From Kutzneria buriramensis (GTDB taxonomy: Bacteria; Actinomycetota; Actinomycetes; Mycobacteriales; Pseudonocardiaceae): DNA of 64,000 bases. The number at the start of each line of letters is the position of its first letter. The first letter of the stretch is position 1. The position numbers and the translations under genes are program-made. The DNA is taken from assembly GCF_003387475.1 (NCBI RefSeq), contig NZ_QUNO01000020.1, positions 124,001-188,000 of the forward strand, given 5' to 3'. The notes beneath the pieces were generated by a model, which saw only the letters and a program-made list of their open reading frames with translations, did not search any database and was not told the DNA's origin. Positions 32,319-40,398 of this stretch are shown here, piece after piece.

Positions 32319-35063
32319 ATGGACAGCTTGCGACGCGGGTTGGTCGGTCGAGCGCACGACCTCGAGACGATCCGTGTCTACTTCGAGGAAGCGCCCGTGC
32401 GCGGCGGGGCGCTGCTGGTGCTGGGCGAGGCCGGCGTCGGCAAGACCGCGCTGCTGGACGCCGTCACGGCCGCGTTCGCCGACTCGGGGCACCGCGTGTT
32501 GCGTGCCGCCGGCGTGGAGTTCGAGGCCGACATCAGTTATTCCGGACTACACCAGCTGCTTTTCCCGGTGCACGAGGAGTTCGACGCACTGCCGCCGCTG
32601 CACCGCGACGCGCTGAAGGCGGCGCTCGGCTTCGACCAGGGCACGCCGCCCGACCGGCTGCTGCTGTCCAACTCCGTCCTGCTGCTGTTGCGGCACATCG
32701 CCGAGCACATCGCCGTGCGGTTGATCGTCGACGACGCGCACTGGCTGGACCGGGCCAGCGGCGCGGTGCTCGGCTTCGTCGCACGTCGCCTGGTCGGAAG
32801 CGATGTCGGTCTGCTGACCGCCGCCCGACCCGGCGAGGGTGTGTTCCCGGAACGCGGCAGCATGCCCGTGCACGAGCTGTTGCCGCTGGACACCGAGGCG
32901 TCCGGCGCGCTGCTGGATTCGCACTTCCCCGAGCTGGCGCCGCGGGTGCGCCGGCGCCTGCTCGACGAGGCGGCCGGAAACCCGTTGGCGCTGTTGGAGT
33001 TGCCGGCGGCGCTGAGTGGCCCGCAGCTTGCCGCCATGGCAACACTGCCGCCCGTGTTGCCGCTGGGTCAACGTCTGCACGCGGTGTTTCTCACGCGGGT
33101 GCAGGCGCTTCCGGAGGCGACACGGGCGGTCCTGCTGCTGGCCGTCCTCGACGGCACCGGCGACCTGGCGGTTCTGCGCGCGATCGGCCCCGTCGACGAC
33201 CTGGCCGCCGCGGAGCGGGACCGACTCGTCACCGTGGACACCGCGACGAACCGGATCACCTTCGGGCACCCGCTCATCGGCGCGGCGGTGGTCGCGGCGG
33301 CGACCAGCGTCGAGCTGCGGCAGGCACACCGGCGCGTCGCGAAGGTGCTGGAAGACCATTCCGAACGGCGTGCGTGGCACCTCGCCGAGGCGACGATCAC
33401 CGCCGACGAGGACGTGGCGGCGATGCTGGAGGAGGCGGCGCGGTCGACCCTCACGCGCGGGGACGCGGTCGGCGCGGTCAACGCCCTCATCCGTGCCGCG
33501 GACCTCACACCGGAGCGCCGGCATCGCAGCCGGCGGTTGGCGGAGGCGGCGTACATCGCGGCGGAGCTGACCGGCGAGCTGGGCAGCGCTTCCCAGCTGC
33601 TGGACCGTGCGCGGACGCTCGCCGGCGAGGGGCAGTCGCTGCACGCGGCGGCCGCGGCGGCGTTGCTGCTGATCAACAGCGGCGGCGAGGTCGGCACCGC
33701 GTTCCGTCTGCTGATGGGGGCCGTGCAGACCGGCGACCACGGCTACGACGCCAACGACATCGCCCTCGTCGAGGCGCTGCACACCTTGCTGCTGTTCTGC
33801 TGGTTCAGCGGCACCACCGAGTTCTGGCCGACGCTGTTCGACGCCGTCGGCCGGCTGCGGCCCGCGCCGCCGGCGGTGCTGTCGGTGTGCTGCCGGACGT
33901 TCGCCGACCCCGCCCGGACCGGGGTGGCCGCCGCCCCGGAATTGGACGCGTTGCTGCGGAAACTCGCCACCGAACCCGATCCGACGATGATCATTCGAGT
34001 CGGATCGGCCTCGGTGTACCTCGACCGGCTCGCCGATGTACGGGAGCCGAGTTGGCGGGTGGTCCGGCAGGGACGGGAGGGCGGCGGCCCGGTCCGGCGG
34101 CACCTCGGGGCGCTCATGCACCTGTGCCTGGACGACTACCTCAGCGGCCGGTGGGACGAGGCTTCGGCCCTCGCCGACGAGGGCATGCAGGTGTGCGAGG
34201 AGCACGGCTACCGGTTCTACCGCTGGTACTTCGCCTACGTGCACGCCGTGTTGGCCGCCCGGCGCGGCAAGTTCGAGACGAGCCGCGCCCTGTGCGACGA
34301 GGTCGTCAACTGGTCGGCGTTGCGCGGCGCTCGCGGCGCGGAGTTGTTCGCGCAGCACCCGCGCGGGCTCTCGGCGATCGGGCAGGGCGACTTCGAGGCC
34401 GCGTACCAGCAGATCATCGTGTTCAACCCGCCCGGCACGCTGGCTTCGCACGTGCCGCACGCGTTGTGGGCCGCGCTCGATCTGGTCGAGGCGGCCGTGC
34501 GAACGAATCGTCAGGTCGAAGCCCGTGCCCACGTGCGGGCCATGCGGGAAGCCGAGATCGCCAAGCTGTCGTCACGGATGGCACTGCTCGTCGCCTGCGC
34601 GGAGTCGCTGGTGGACGGGGACGACGAGTTCGCCGTCGAGCACCTGGAGGCCGCCGTCGGCGTGCCCGAGGCCCGGACCTGGCCGTTCGACCTCGCGCGG
34701 GCCCGCCTCCTGCTCGGCGAACGGTTGCGGCGGACCAAACTGACCGCCCGGTCGCGCGTGTGGCTGCGGTCCGCTCTGGACACCTTCGACCAGCTCGGCG
34801 CCGAACCGTGGTCGGCCCGCGCCGCCACCGAGCTGCGGGCCGCCGGCGAACCGGTCGCGCAGCAGAACACTGCGTCGCTGCTCACGCCGCAGGAACAGGA
34901 GATCGCCGAACTCGCCGCGAGCGGGCTCACCAACAAGCAGATCGGCGAGCGCCTGTTCCTGTCGCACCGGACCATCGGCGCGCACCTGTACCAGATCTTC
35001 CCCAAGCTCGGCATCACCTCGCGGGCCGCGCTGCGGGACGCCCTCGCGGCTCAGAACCGCTGA
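32319..35063 (+). CDS. LAL-type LuxR regulator with AAA ATPase domain
   Basis: 914 residues. The N-terminal AAA/STAND ATPase has Walker A GEAGVGKT (about 37-44) and Walker B LIVDDAHWLD. A long alpha-helical TPR-like middle follows (about 330-830). The C-terminal LuxR HTH has LTPQEQEIAELAASGLTNKQ and LSHRTIGAHLYQIFPKLGI. This is the MalT/LAL class; such regulators often control catabolic or secondary metabolite operons in actinomycetes. It lies between the aldehyde dehydrogenase and an AraC regulator. Its targets are not apparent. Confidence 0.92.
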   Translation: MDSLRRGLVGRAHDLETIRVYFEEAPVRGGALLVLGEAGVGKTALLDAVTAAFADSGHRVLRAAGVEFEADISYSGLHQLLFPVHEEFDALPPLHRDALKAALGFDQGTPPDRLLLSNSVLLLLRHIAEHIAVRLIVDDAHWLDRASGAVLGFVARRLVGSDVGLLTAARPGEGVFPERGSMPVHELLPLDTEASGALLDSHFPELAPRVRRRLLDEAAGNPLALLELPAALSGPQLAAMATLPPVLPLGQRLHAVFLTRVQALPEATRAVLLLAVLDGTGDLAVLRAIGPVDDLAAAERDRLVTVDTATNRITFGHPLIGAAVVAAATSVELRQAHRRVAKVLEDHSERRAWHLAEATITADEDVAAMLEEAARSTLTRGDAVGAVNALIRAADLTPERRHRSRRLAEAAYIAAELTGELGSASQLLDRARTLAGEGQSLHAAAAAALLLINSGGEVGTAFRLLMGAVQTGDHGYDANDIALVEALHTLLLFCWFSGTTEFWPTLFDAVGRLRPAPPAVLSVCCRTFADPARTGVAAAPELDALLRKLATEPDPTMIIRVGSASVYLDRLADVREPSWRVVRQGREGGGPVRRHLGALMHLCLDDYLSGRWDEASALADEGMQVCEEHGYRFYRWYFAYVHAVLAARRGKFETSRALCDEVVNWSALRGARGAELFAQHPRGLSAIGQGDFEAAYQQIIVFNPPGTLASHVPHALWAALDLVEAAVRTNRQVEARAHVRAMREAEIAKLSSRMALLVACAESLVDGDDEFAVEHLEAAVGVPEARTWPFDLARARLLLGERLRRTKLTARSRVWLRSALDTFDQLGAEPWSARAATELRAAGEPVAQQNTASLLTPQEQEIAELAASGLTNKQIGERLFLSHRTIGAHLYQIFPKLGITSRAALRDALAAQNR

Positions 35064-35111
35064 CCGCGTACTACTTTCGGCTAGTCGCCCCGTGCCTGCG
35101 ACAATCCCGGC

Positions 35112-36071
35112 ATGACTGCCACCGCGCCTCAGCCTGGTGACGCGCTGGTGCCCGTCGGCTGCGGCTCCATGTCGCACAGCGAGGCGCTGGCCGGCGTGCT
35201 GACCGCCGACCGGGCGCTGCCGTCGCGGCGGATCGCCGGCAGCGACGGCTACGGCTGGCGGTCGATGCTGGCCCGCACGTACCACGACCCCTCTGTCGCC
35301 GACGAGTTCGAGACCGCGCCGAGCGCCGCGCTGCTGGTTGTCGTCGTCACCAACGGCGCCTACACCATCGAGGCCAAGTCCGGCCCGCGCTGGCACAGCG
35401 CCGCCTACCAGCCCGGCTCCACCGGTGTGACCGCGCCGCTGCGAACCAGTTCGCTGCGGTGGCGGGCCAAGTCGGCCGAGCCGCTGCATTCCGTGCACAT
35501 GTACCTGTACCCGGATCTCGTCGACGAGATCAGCCACGAACTCGGCGGCATGGGCATGCTGCGCCCGCACGAGCTGCCCGATTCGCTCGCCGTCGACGAC
35601 GGTTTCATCACCGCCACGGGATACGTCATCGCCAAGGCCATCGAGCACAGGGCCAGCCCGCTGTACGCCGACTCGCTGGCGCATTCCCTTACCGCGCACC
35701 TGTTGTGCACCGTGCAGGGCCGCCGGCCGGAGGAGCCGCGCGTCATGCTCGGGCGCACCGCGCTGCATTCGCTGCTCGGCTACCTGCGGGAACACCTGCA
35801 CGAGGACGTCACCCTGGACGATCTCGCCGGGCAGGCCAACATGAGCAAGTACCACCTGCTCCGGACGTTCAAGCGCTCCACCGGAACCACACCGCACCGG
35901 TACCTCGTGCGGCTGCGCATGCGCAAGGCCGCCAGTCTGCTGCGGAACAGTTCGCAGACCGTTCAGCAGGTGATGCTCGCCTGCGGGTACCAGAGCGCCG
36001 CCCAGTTCTCCGCTGCCTTCCGCCGTGAGTACGGCTGCGCCCCCGGTCAGTACCGGCGGGTCATCGGCTGA
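35112..36071 (+). CDS. AraC family transcriptional regulator
   Basis: 319 residues. The N-terminal about 190 residues form a cupin-like sensor domain. The C-terminal double HTH begins around 220: LLGYLREHLHEDVTLDDLAG, MSKYHLLRTFKRSTGTTPHR, LRMRKAASLLR, then CGYQSAAQFSAAFRREYGCA. Both AraC helices are intact. It ends 15 nt from the convergent dioxygenase gene and may activate one of the nearby aromatic operons (inference). Confidence 0.9.
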   Translation: MTATAPQPGDALVPVGCGSMSHSEALAGVLTADRALPSRRIAGSDGYGWRSMLARTYHDPSVADEFETAPSAALLVVVVTNGAYTIEAKSGPRWHSAAYQPGSTGVTAPLRTSSLRWRAKSAEPLHSVHMYLYPDLVDEISHELGGMGMLRPHELPDSLAVDDGFITATGYVIAKAIEHRASPLYADSLAHSLTAHLLCTVQGRRPEEPRVMLGRTALHSLLGYLREHLHEDVTLDDLAGQANMSKYHLLRTFKRSTGTTPHRYLVRLRMRKAASLLRNSSQTVQQVMLACGYQSAAQFSAAFRREYGCAPGQYRRVIG

Positions 36072-36086
36072 CCAGTTTCCCTTGCC

Positions 36087-37034
36087 CTACAACGCCTTCG
36101 CCGGCACCGGGGGAGTGCCGTGGGTGTGGAATGACTCGATCGTCTTCAGGCCCCAGGCCTGGCCCTTGGCCCGTTCGGCCTGGGTCCAGCTGATCGGCCG
36201 CCAGTCGGGGGCGAGGATCAGGCGGGTGAGCGGGTTGCACAGCTCGACGCGGTTGCCGCCGGGCTCGTAGACGTAGAGGAAGAAGGTCTGCTGGATGGCG
36301 TGCTTGTGTGGGCCGGTCTCGATGAACACGCCGTTGTCGAGGAAGATGTCCGCGCCGCGCAGGATGTCCTCGCGGGTGTCGGTGGCGAACGCGATGTGGT
36401 GCAGGCGGCCCGCGCTGCCGGTCCAGTCGTTGGTGTAGACGAGGTCGTACGACTTGTTGCCGAAGTGCAGCCACTGCGCGGCGATCGCGCCGTCGTCCTG
36501 CACGATCTGCTCCGTGACCTCGCCGCCGAGGGCGCCGGCGACGAAGCGGCCGTTGGCGGGGACATCGGCGGCGAGGAAGTTGACGTGGTCCAGGCGCCGC
36601 ACGGACACGCCGCGGCCGGGGTAGGCCTGCGGCTGGTTCTTCAGCGACGGCCTGAGCCCGGTCGGGGCCTCGAACCAGGTGGTTTCCCAGTACAGCTGGA
36701 TCTCGTGGCCGTCCGGGTCGGTGCACAGGTAGCTCGGTCCGATGCCGGCACCGGCGAGCAGCCAACGGCCGTCCGGGATCGCGGCCGCAAGGCGGTCGAG
36801 GGCATCCTGACTGGACGTGCGTAGCGCCGTGCGCCGGAGGCCCGAGGTGTCGCTCGCCGTGAGAATCAGGCTGTACTGCTCGTAGTCGTCCCACGTGCGC
36901 AGGTACACCGAGTCGCCGTCGCGGCCGTTCTCCGTGAGGCCCATGAGTTCGGTGAAGAACCACAGGCTGCGCTCGGGTTCCGGGGTCAGCAGCTCGACAT
37001 GCCCGAGGTGCGCGACGTCGTGCCTGGGGGCCAT
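36087..37034 (-). CDS. Two-domain type I extradiol ring-cleavage dioxygenase (VOC fold)
   Basis: 315 residues with two VOC modules (about 8-120 and 146-270). The metal ligands expected in the C-terminal module are present: His150 (RRLDHVNF), His212/213 (RLHHIAF) and Glu264 (NRVELCNP). The stretch H245...LYVYEPGGNRVE nearly matches the extradiol dioxygenase signature, including the conserved Tyr. Iron-dependent cleavage of a catecholic ring is therefore well supported. Downstream enzymes in the same cluster handle 4-oxalomesaconate, the product of gallate cleavage, so gallate or a close relative is the suggested substrate. It is the last gene of the minus-strand operon, 12 nt after the tautomerase. 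Confidence 0.88.
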   Translation of the reverse strand: MAPRHDVAHLGHVELLTPEPERSLWFFTELMGLTENGRDGDSVYLRTWDDYEQYSLILTASDTSGLRRTALRTSSQDALDRLAAAIPDGRWLLAGAGIGPSYLCTDPDGHEIQLYWETTWFEAPTGLRPSLKNQPQAYPGRGVSVRRLDHVNFLAADVPANGRFVAGALGGEVTEQIVQDDGAIAAQWLHFGNKSYDLVYTNDWTGSAGRLHHIAFATDTREDILRGADIFLDNGVFIETGPHKHAIQQTFFLYVYEPGGNRVELCNPLTRLILAPDWRPISWTQAERAKGQAWGLKTIESFHTHGTPPVPAKAL

Positions 37035-37046
37035 GGGATCTCCTTG

Positions 37047-38045
37047 TCAGCGGGGGAAAACCTTGCCGTCGAACAACTTCCGGGCCGTGCGCAGCACGCC
37101 GCTGCGCCGCACCCGGCCGGTTTCGTCCAGCTCGACCTCCACCTGGAGGTGGCCGGTAGGGTGCTCGACGTCCACTCTGGCCTTTCGACCTGTGAGCACG
37201 TGGCCCGTCGTGCCCTCGATCATCAGCGCCGTAGCGACACTCACCGCCCCGAGCACGCCGATCGCCGTGTGCGGTGCCAGCGGGATGAACGTCCGGGTGC
37301 AGACCGTGCCGCCGTCCCTGGGCGGCGCGATCAACGTCGTCTTCGGCACCGACGTCGTGTCGTCCAGCCCCATCAGTTCCGCCGCCCCCAGCCTCATTTC
37401 CTGGATGCGATTCGTCAGCTCGGCATTCTCCGCAAGCTCCTCGACCGTCTCGTATCCCGTGATCCCGAGGTCTTCCGCCCAGGCCACAACCACCGGCATC
37501 CCATTGTCGACGCACGTCACTCGCACCCCGCCAATGGTGTCGACGGTGTTGCCGGTCGGCAGCACCCCTCTCGGACCCTCCGTGTCCTCGAAGTCCAGCA
37601 CCACTCCCGGCGCCGTGCCCGGAACCCCCGAGATCGCCGCCCCTTCCGTCGGAAACCGTGCCGTCGCAACGCTGCCGGAGTTCACCATGCGGATCCGCAC
37701 CGGTTTGCCCGCCGGCACCAGACCCCGCTCCACCGCGAACGGTCCCACTCCGGCCAGCAGATTCCCGCAGTTCTGCCTATCCGTGACCGTTCGTTCTTCG
37801 ACCCCCAGCTGCAGGAACAGATAGTCGACGTCCGCACCCGGCTCCGTGCCCGGCGAGACGACCGCCACCTTGCTGGTCAACGGCGTCGCCCCGCCGATGC
37901 CGTCGATCTGCCGCGGATCCCCGCTCCCCATGATCCTCAGCAGCAGATCATCCCTCCGCTCCCGATCCACCGGCAGATCGCTGGCCAGGAAGTAGGCCCC
38001 CTTCGAGGTACCACCTCGCATCAGCATGCACGGAACCCCAGCCAT
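37047..38045 (-). CDS. galD: PrpF-family isomerase, probable 4-oxalomesaconate tautomerase
   Basis: 332 residues from the ATG at 38045 (GAGG 7 nt upstream; a GTG at 38051 is possible). PrpF/DapF-fold motifs: VPCMLMRGGTSKGAYF at the N-terminus, the catalytic-position Cys in RQNCGNLLAGVGPFA, and VNSGSVATARFPTEG; the second half has ELMGLDDTTSVPKT and PHTAIGVLGAVSVATA. GalD of the gallate pathway and PrpF (aconitate isomerase) share this family. The neighbouring aldolase, hydratase and dioxygenase point to the GalD role: keto to enol tautomerisation of 4-oxalomesaconate. The symbol is by pathway context. Confidence 0.82.
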   Translation of the reverse strand: MAGVPCMLMRGGTSKGAYFLASDLPVDRERRDDLLLRIMGSGDPRQIDGIGGATPLTSKVAVVSPGTEPGADVDYLFLQLGVEERTVTDRQNCGNLLAGVGPFAVERGLVPAGKPVRIRMVNSGSVATARFPTEGAAISGVPGTAPGVVLDFEDTEGPRGVLPTGNTVDTIGGVRVTCVDNGMPVVVAWAEDLGITGYETVEELAENAELTNRIQEMRLGAAELMGLDDTTSVPKTTLIAPPRDGGTVCTRTFIPLAPHTAIGVLGAVSVATALMIEGTTGHVLTGRKARVDVEHPTGHLQVEVELDETGRVRRSGVLRTARKLFDGKVFPR

Positions 38046-38076
38046 CCCCACACCTCGCCTCTTTCACGCGCAGGTA

Positions 38077-38202
38077 GTCGTCAATCGCGGCCTCGCTCTC
38101 TTGCATCGCAACGGGTGGGTTGCGTCATTCGCGCGGCCTTGGTCTCTTGCGTCGTCAGCAACGGGCGGTTGTCGTCAATCGTGCGGTCTTCTGGCCCTTT
38201 GC
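38077..38202. repeat. Degenerate 42-50 bp tandem repeat between galD and galC
   Basis: Units start at about 38077, 38119 and 38169 and share G-TCGTCAAT-CGCG-GGCCT, CTCTTGC and CAACGGGYGG. It fills most of the 176-nt gap between the tautomerase and aldolase genes. The copies have diverged by point changes and length. Confidence 0.55.
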
Positions 38203-38221
38203 TTTCCTCCAGCCTTCGGCG

Positions 38222-38920
38222 TCACTGGGTTGCGTACATTTCTGCGGTCACGTACCGAACGCCCAGCGCCGCCAGCTTGTCCCGTAGCCCGTACCGGTCG
38301 AGGCCGAGTTGCCCGGCGCGGAATGCTTCCCGGGCCGCTTCTTCTTTCTGGACCCTGGCCTGAGCCAGTCCGATTGCCTGGTCGACCTGTTCGCGCGGCA
38401 CGCAAAGCACCCCGTCGTCGTCGGCCAGGATCACGTCGCCGGGTCGAACCGTCTGCGTGCCGACCACAATCGGCACATTCACCGCGCCGGCGGTCGACTT
38501 CACGGTTCCTTGAGCGCTGATCGCCTTCGACCACACCGGAAACCCCATCGCGTGCAGCTCCGCGACGTCCCGCACGCCGGCGTCGATCACCAGTCCCCGC
38601 ACGCCCCTCTCCTGCAACGACGTGGCCAGCAGTTCGCCGAACATGCCATCCGTGCAAGGAGAAGTCGTGGTGACGACCAGGACGTCACCCGGTTCGCACT
38701 GCTCCACCGCTGCGTGGATCATCAGGTTGTCCCCGGGCCAAGACAACACCGTGACCGCCGAGCCGCCGATCCGGTTGCCCAGGTGTGTCGGCCGTTGCCC
38801 GGGGCCCACGAACCCGATGCGCCCCAACGCCTCGTGTACGGTCGCCACTCCGTACGGCGCCAACCGGTCGATCGCCTCGAGCGACGCCCGCGGGACATCG
38901 GTCACCACCACGGTGTCCAT
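38222..38920 (-). CDS. galC: RraA-fold 4-carboxy-4-hydroxy-2-oxoadipate aldolase
   Basis: 232 residues of the RraA/HMG-CHA aldolase family. Characteristic segments: YGVATVHEALGR, NLMIHAAVEQCEPGDVLVV, the metal/substrate motif VIDAGVRDVAEL with the Arg-Asp pair, FPVWSKAISAQGT, and GDVILADDDGVLCVP. LigK/GalC enzymes of this family split 4-carboxy-4-hydroxy-2-oxoadipate to pyruvate and oxaloacetate, the last step of gallate and protocatechuate 4,5-cleavage. The cluster context strengthens the call over a plain RraA homologue. The gene is flanked by tandem repeats on both sides. Confidence 0.84.
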   Translation of the reverse strand: MDTVVVTDVPRASLEAIDRLAPYGVATVHEALGRIGFVGPGQRPTHLGNRIGGSAVTVLSWPGDNLMIHAAVEQCEPGDVLVVTTTSPCTDGMFGELLATSLQERGVRGLVIDAGVRDVAELHAMGFPVWSKAISAQGTVKSTAGAVNVPIVVGTQTVRPGDVILADDDGVLCVPREQVDQAIGLAQARVQKEEAAREAFRAGQLGLDRYGLRDKLAALGVRYVTAEMYATQ

Positions 38921-39501
38921 GCCAACTCCGTTCCCTGAGTGCTGTGCCGCCTACCCATCTCGTGGAGTGCGGTGATCGCGAGCCGCCCGCTGTGTGCCAC
39001 CTGGTGTGTTGCGCGAGCGCTGTGACCACGCTCCTTTGACGCTTGTCGAAGTGCTGTGACCGCGCGCCTCGGACGCTGGCCGAAGTGCTGTGACCGCGCG
39101 CCTCGGACGCTGGCCGAAGTGCTGTGACCGCGCGCCTCGGACGCTGGCCGAAGTGCTGTGACCGCGCGCCTCGGACGCTGGCCGAAGTGCTGTGACCGCG
39201 CGCCTCGGACGCTGGCCGAAGTGCTGTGACCGCGCGCCTCGGACGCTGGCCGAAGTGCTGTGACCGCGCGCCTCGGACGCTGGCCGAAGTGCTGTGACCG
39301 CGCTCCTCGGACGCTGGCCGACGTGCTGTGGTGGCGCTTCGTCGGCTCGGTTCGCTTGCTCGGTTCGCTTGCTCGGTTCGCGGAGCTGGTGCCCATGCCG
39401 CACTGGTGCACGCCGCTGCTCCGTTCGCGGAGCGCGGATGTTGTGCTGGTGTGCGCCGCTGTTCTGTCTCGCGAAGCCTCGTGACCGCGTTCCGTTGGTG
39501 T
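38921..39501. other. Gene-free stretch filled by repeats (581 nt)
   Basis: It lies between the aldolase start and the GntR stop. The core is the 34-bp tandem array at 39017-39322. On both sides are looser relatives of the same unit (for example near 38958-38985, 39425-39440 and 39478-39530). Open frames on both strands run through only because a 34-bp repeat cycles the reading frame; I see no gene. Confidence 0.65.
39017..39322. repeat. 34-bp minisatellite, nine units
   Basis: The period is exactly 34 nt. Units 2-8 (39051-39288) are identical, each beginning GTGCTGTGACCGCGCGCC and ending GGACGCTGGCCGAA. The first (39017-39050) and last (39289-39322) units carry several substitutions. There are no spacers, so this is not CRISPR. 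Identity of seven copies implies recent expansion by slippage or unequal exchange. Confidence 0.93.
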
Positions 39502-40269
39502 CTACTCCGTTTCGCGGAGCGCGGTGATCACGCTGCGCAGGTGGGCGCGAGCCGCCTCCTCGGCTGCGTCGGAGTCGTGGCGGGCGATGGCCTCGATGAT
39601 CGCCAGGTGTTCCGGTAGCGACACGTGCGTGCGGCCGTCACGCATGGCCAGCCGGAACTGGTGCCGCACGATCTGCCCGTGCAGCCGCTCCAGCAGTTCG
39701 CCGGCAACGGGCTGGTCGGCGATCTCCCGCACCAGCCGGTGCAACTCCCGGTTCAGCGCCGAATACTTCATCGGCTCGCCGTCGGCGACGGCCGCCCGCA
39801 TCTGTTCGCCGACCTCGACGAGGGCCTCGATCTGGTCGTCGGTGGCCTTCTCCGCGGCCTTGGCGGCGCAGAGCCCCTCCAACACCATCCGGCACTCGGT
39901 GATCGCCACGGCCTCGTCGACGGTCACGACCCGCACCCGCGCCCCCCGGTTCGGAATGCGCTCCACGAGCCCCTCGGCCGTCAGGTCGATCAGCGCGGCC
40001 CGCACGCTGGCGCGCGTGACCCCGAACGTCTCGGCCAGTTCGGCCTCCACTAGTCGCTGACCAGGCACGACGTCGCCGGACAGCAGTGCCGCCCGCAACG
40101 CGGCGATCGCCGCCTGCTTGCCGGCCTCGCCTTCCTGCTGCTGCCGACCAAGCCTGCTCTCCTGGAGATGCGGCCCCGCATGGGTCTCCCGAATCTGCCG
40201 GCCGCCCACGCTCTCGGCCAGGTACTGCCCGGCTCCGCCGGCCTCGCCGTCCCGTGGCGCGCTCGACAT
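39502..40269 (-). CDS. GntR family regulator, FCD domain (aromatic cluster)
   Basis: 255 residues from the ATG at 40269 (GGAAGGGAG upstream). The N-terminal about 50 residues are polar and Gln-rich. Winged helix about 50-115: ALRAALLSGDVVPGQRLVEA, FGVTRASVRAALIDLTAEGL. FCD domain: TECRMVLEGLCAAKAAEKA, NRELHRLVREIADQ, HLAIIEAIARHDSDAAEEAA. It is the only regulator inside the cluster, between the degradative genes and the divergent transporter-hydratase pair. The palindrome at 40313-40328 is its likely operator, with a ring-derived acid as effector. Confidence 0.88.
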   Translation of the reverse strand: MSSAPRDGEAGGAGQYLAESVGGRQIRETHAGPHLQESRLGRQQQEGEAGKQAAIAALRAALLSGDVVPGQRLVEAELAETFGVTRASVRAALIDLTAEGLVERIPNRGARVRVVTVDEAVAITECRMVLEGLCAAKAAEKATDDQIEALVEVGEQMRAAVADGEPMKYSALNRELHRLVREIADQPVAGELLERLHGQIVRHQFRLAMRDGRTHVSLPEHLAIIEAIARHDSDAAEEAARAHLRSVITALRETE

Positions 40270-40312
40270 GGGTGCTCCCTTCCTCGACAACGGACGCTAA
40301 GCATCTCACACA

Positions 40313-40328
40313 AGATTGTCAACAATCT
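40313..40328. promoter_or_regulatory. GntR-type operator in divergent promoter of the gallate cluster
   Basis: AGATTGT-CA-ACAATCT is a palindrome with 7-bp arms containing the GntR core TTGTNNACAA. It lies between the GntR start (40269) and the MFS start (40399), so it can control both directions. Confidence 0.72.
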
Positions 40329-40398
40329 CGTTCACAACTCTTGTGACGATCGTGGTGGCGAAGCTACGGTTCCGGGCCATCGACCCGAGGGAGGGTTC

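Noticed and set aside
39017-39322. Possible CRISPR array
   Set aside because: Units are directly contiguous with no spacers, and no cas genes are in the window.
38902-39411. Long minus-strand ORF across the 34-bp repeats (repetitive Arg/Ala/Ser protein)
   Set aside because: A 34-bp period cycles all three frames and removes stops; the translation is only the repeat read in three frames, and it overlaps the aldolase start.
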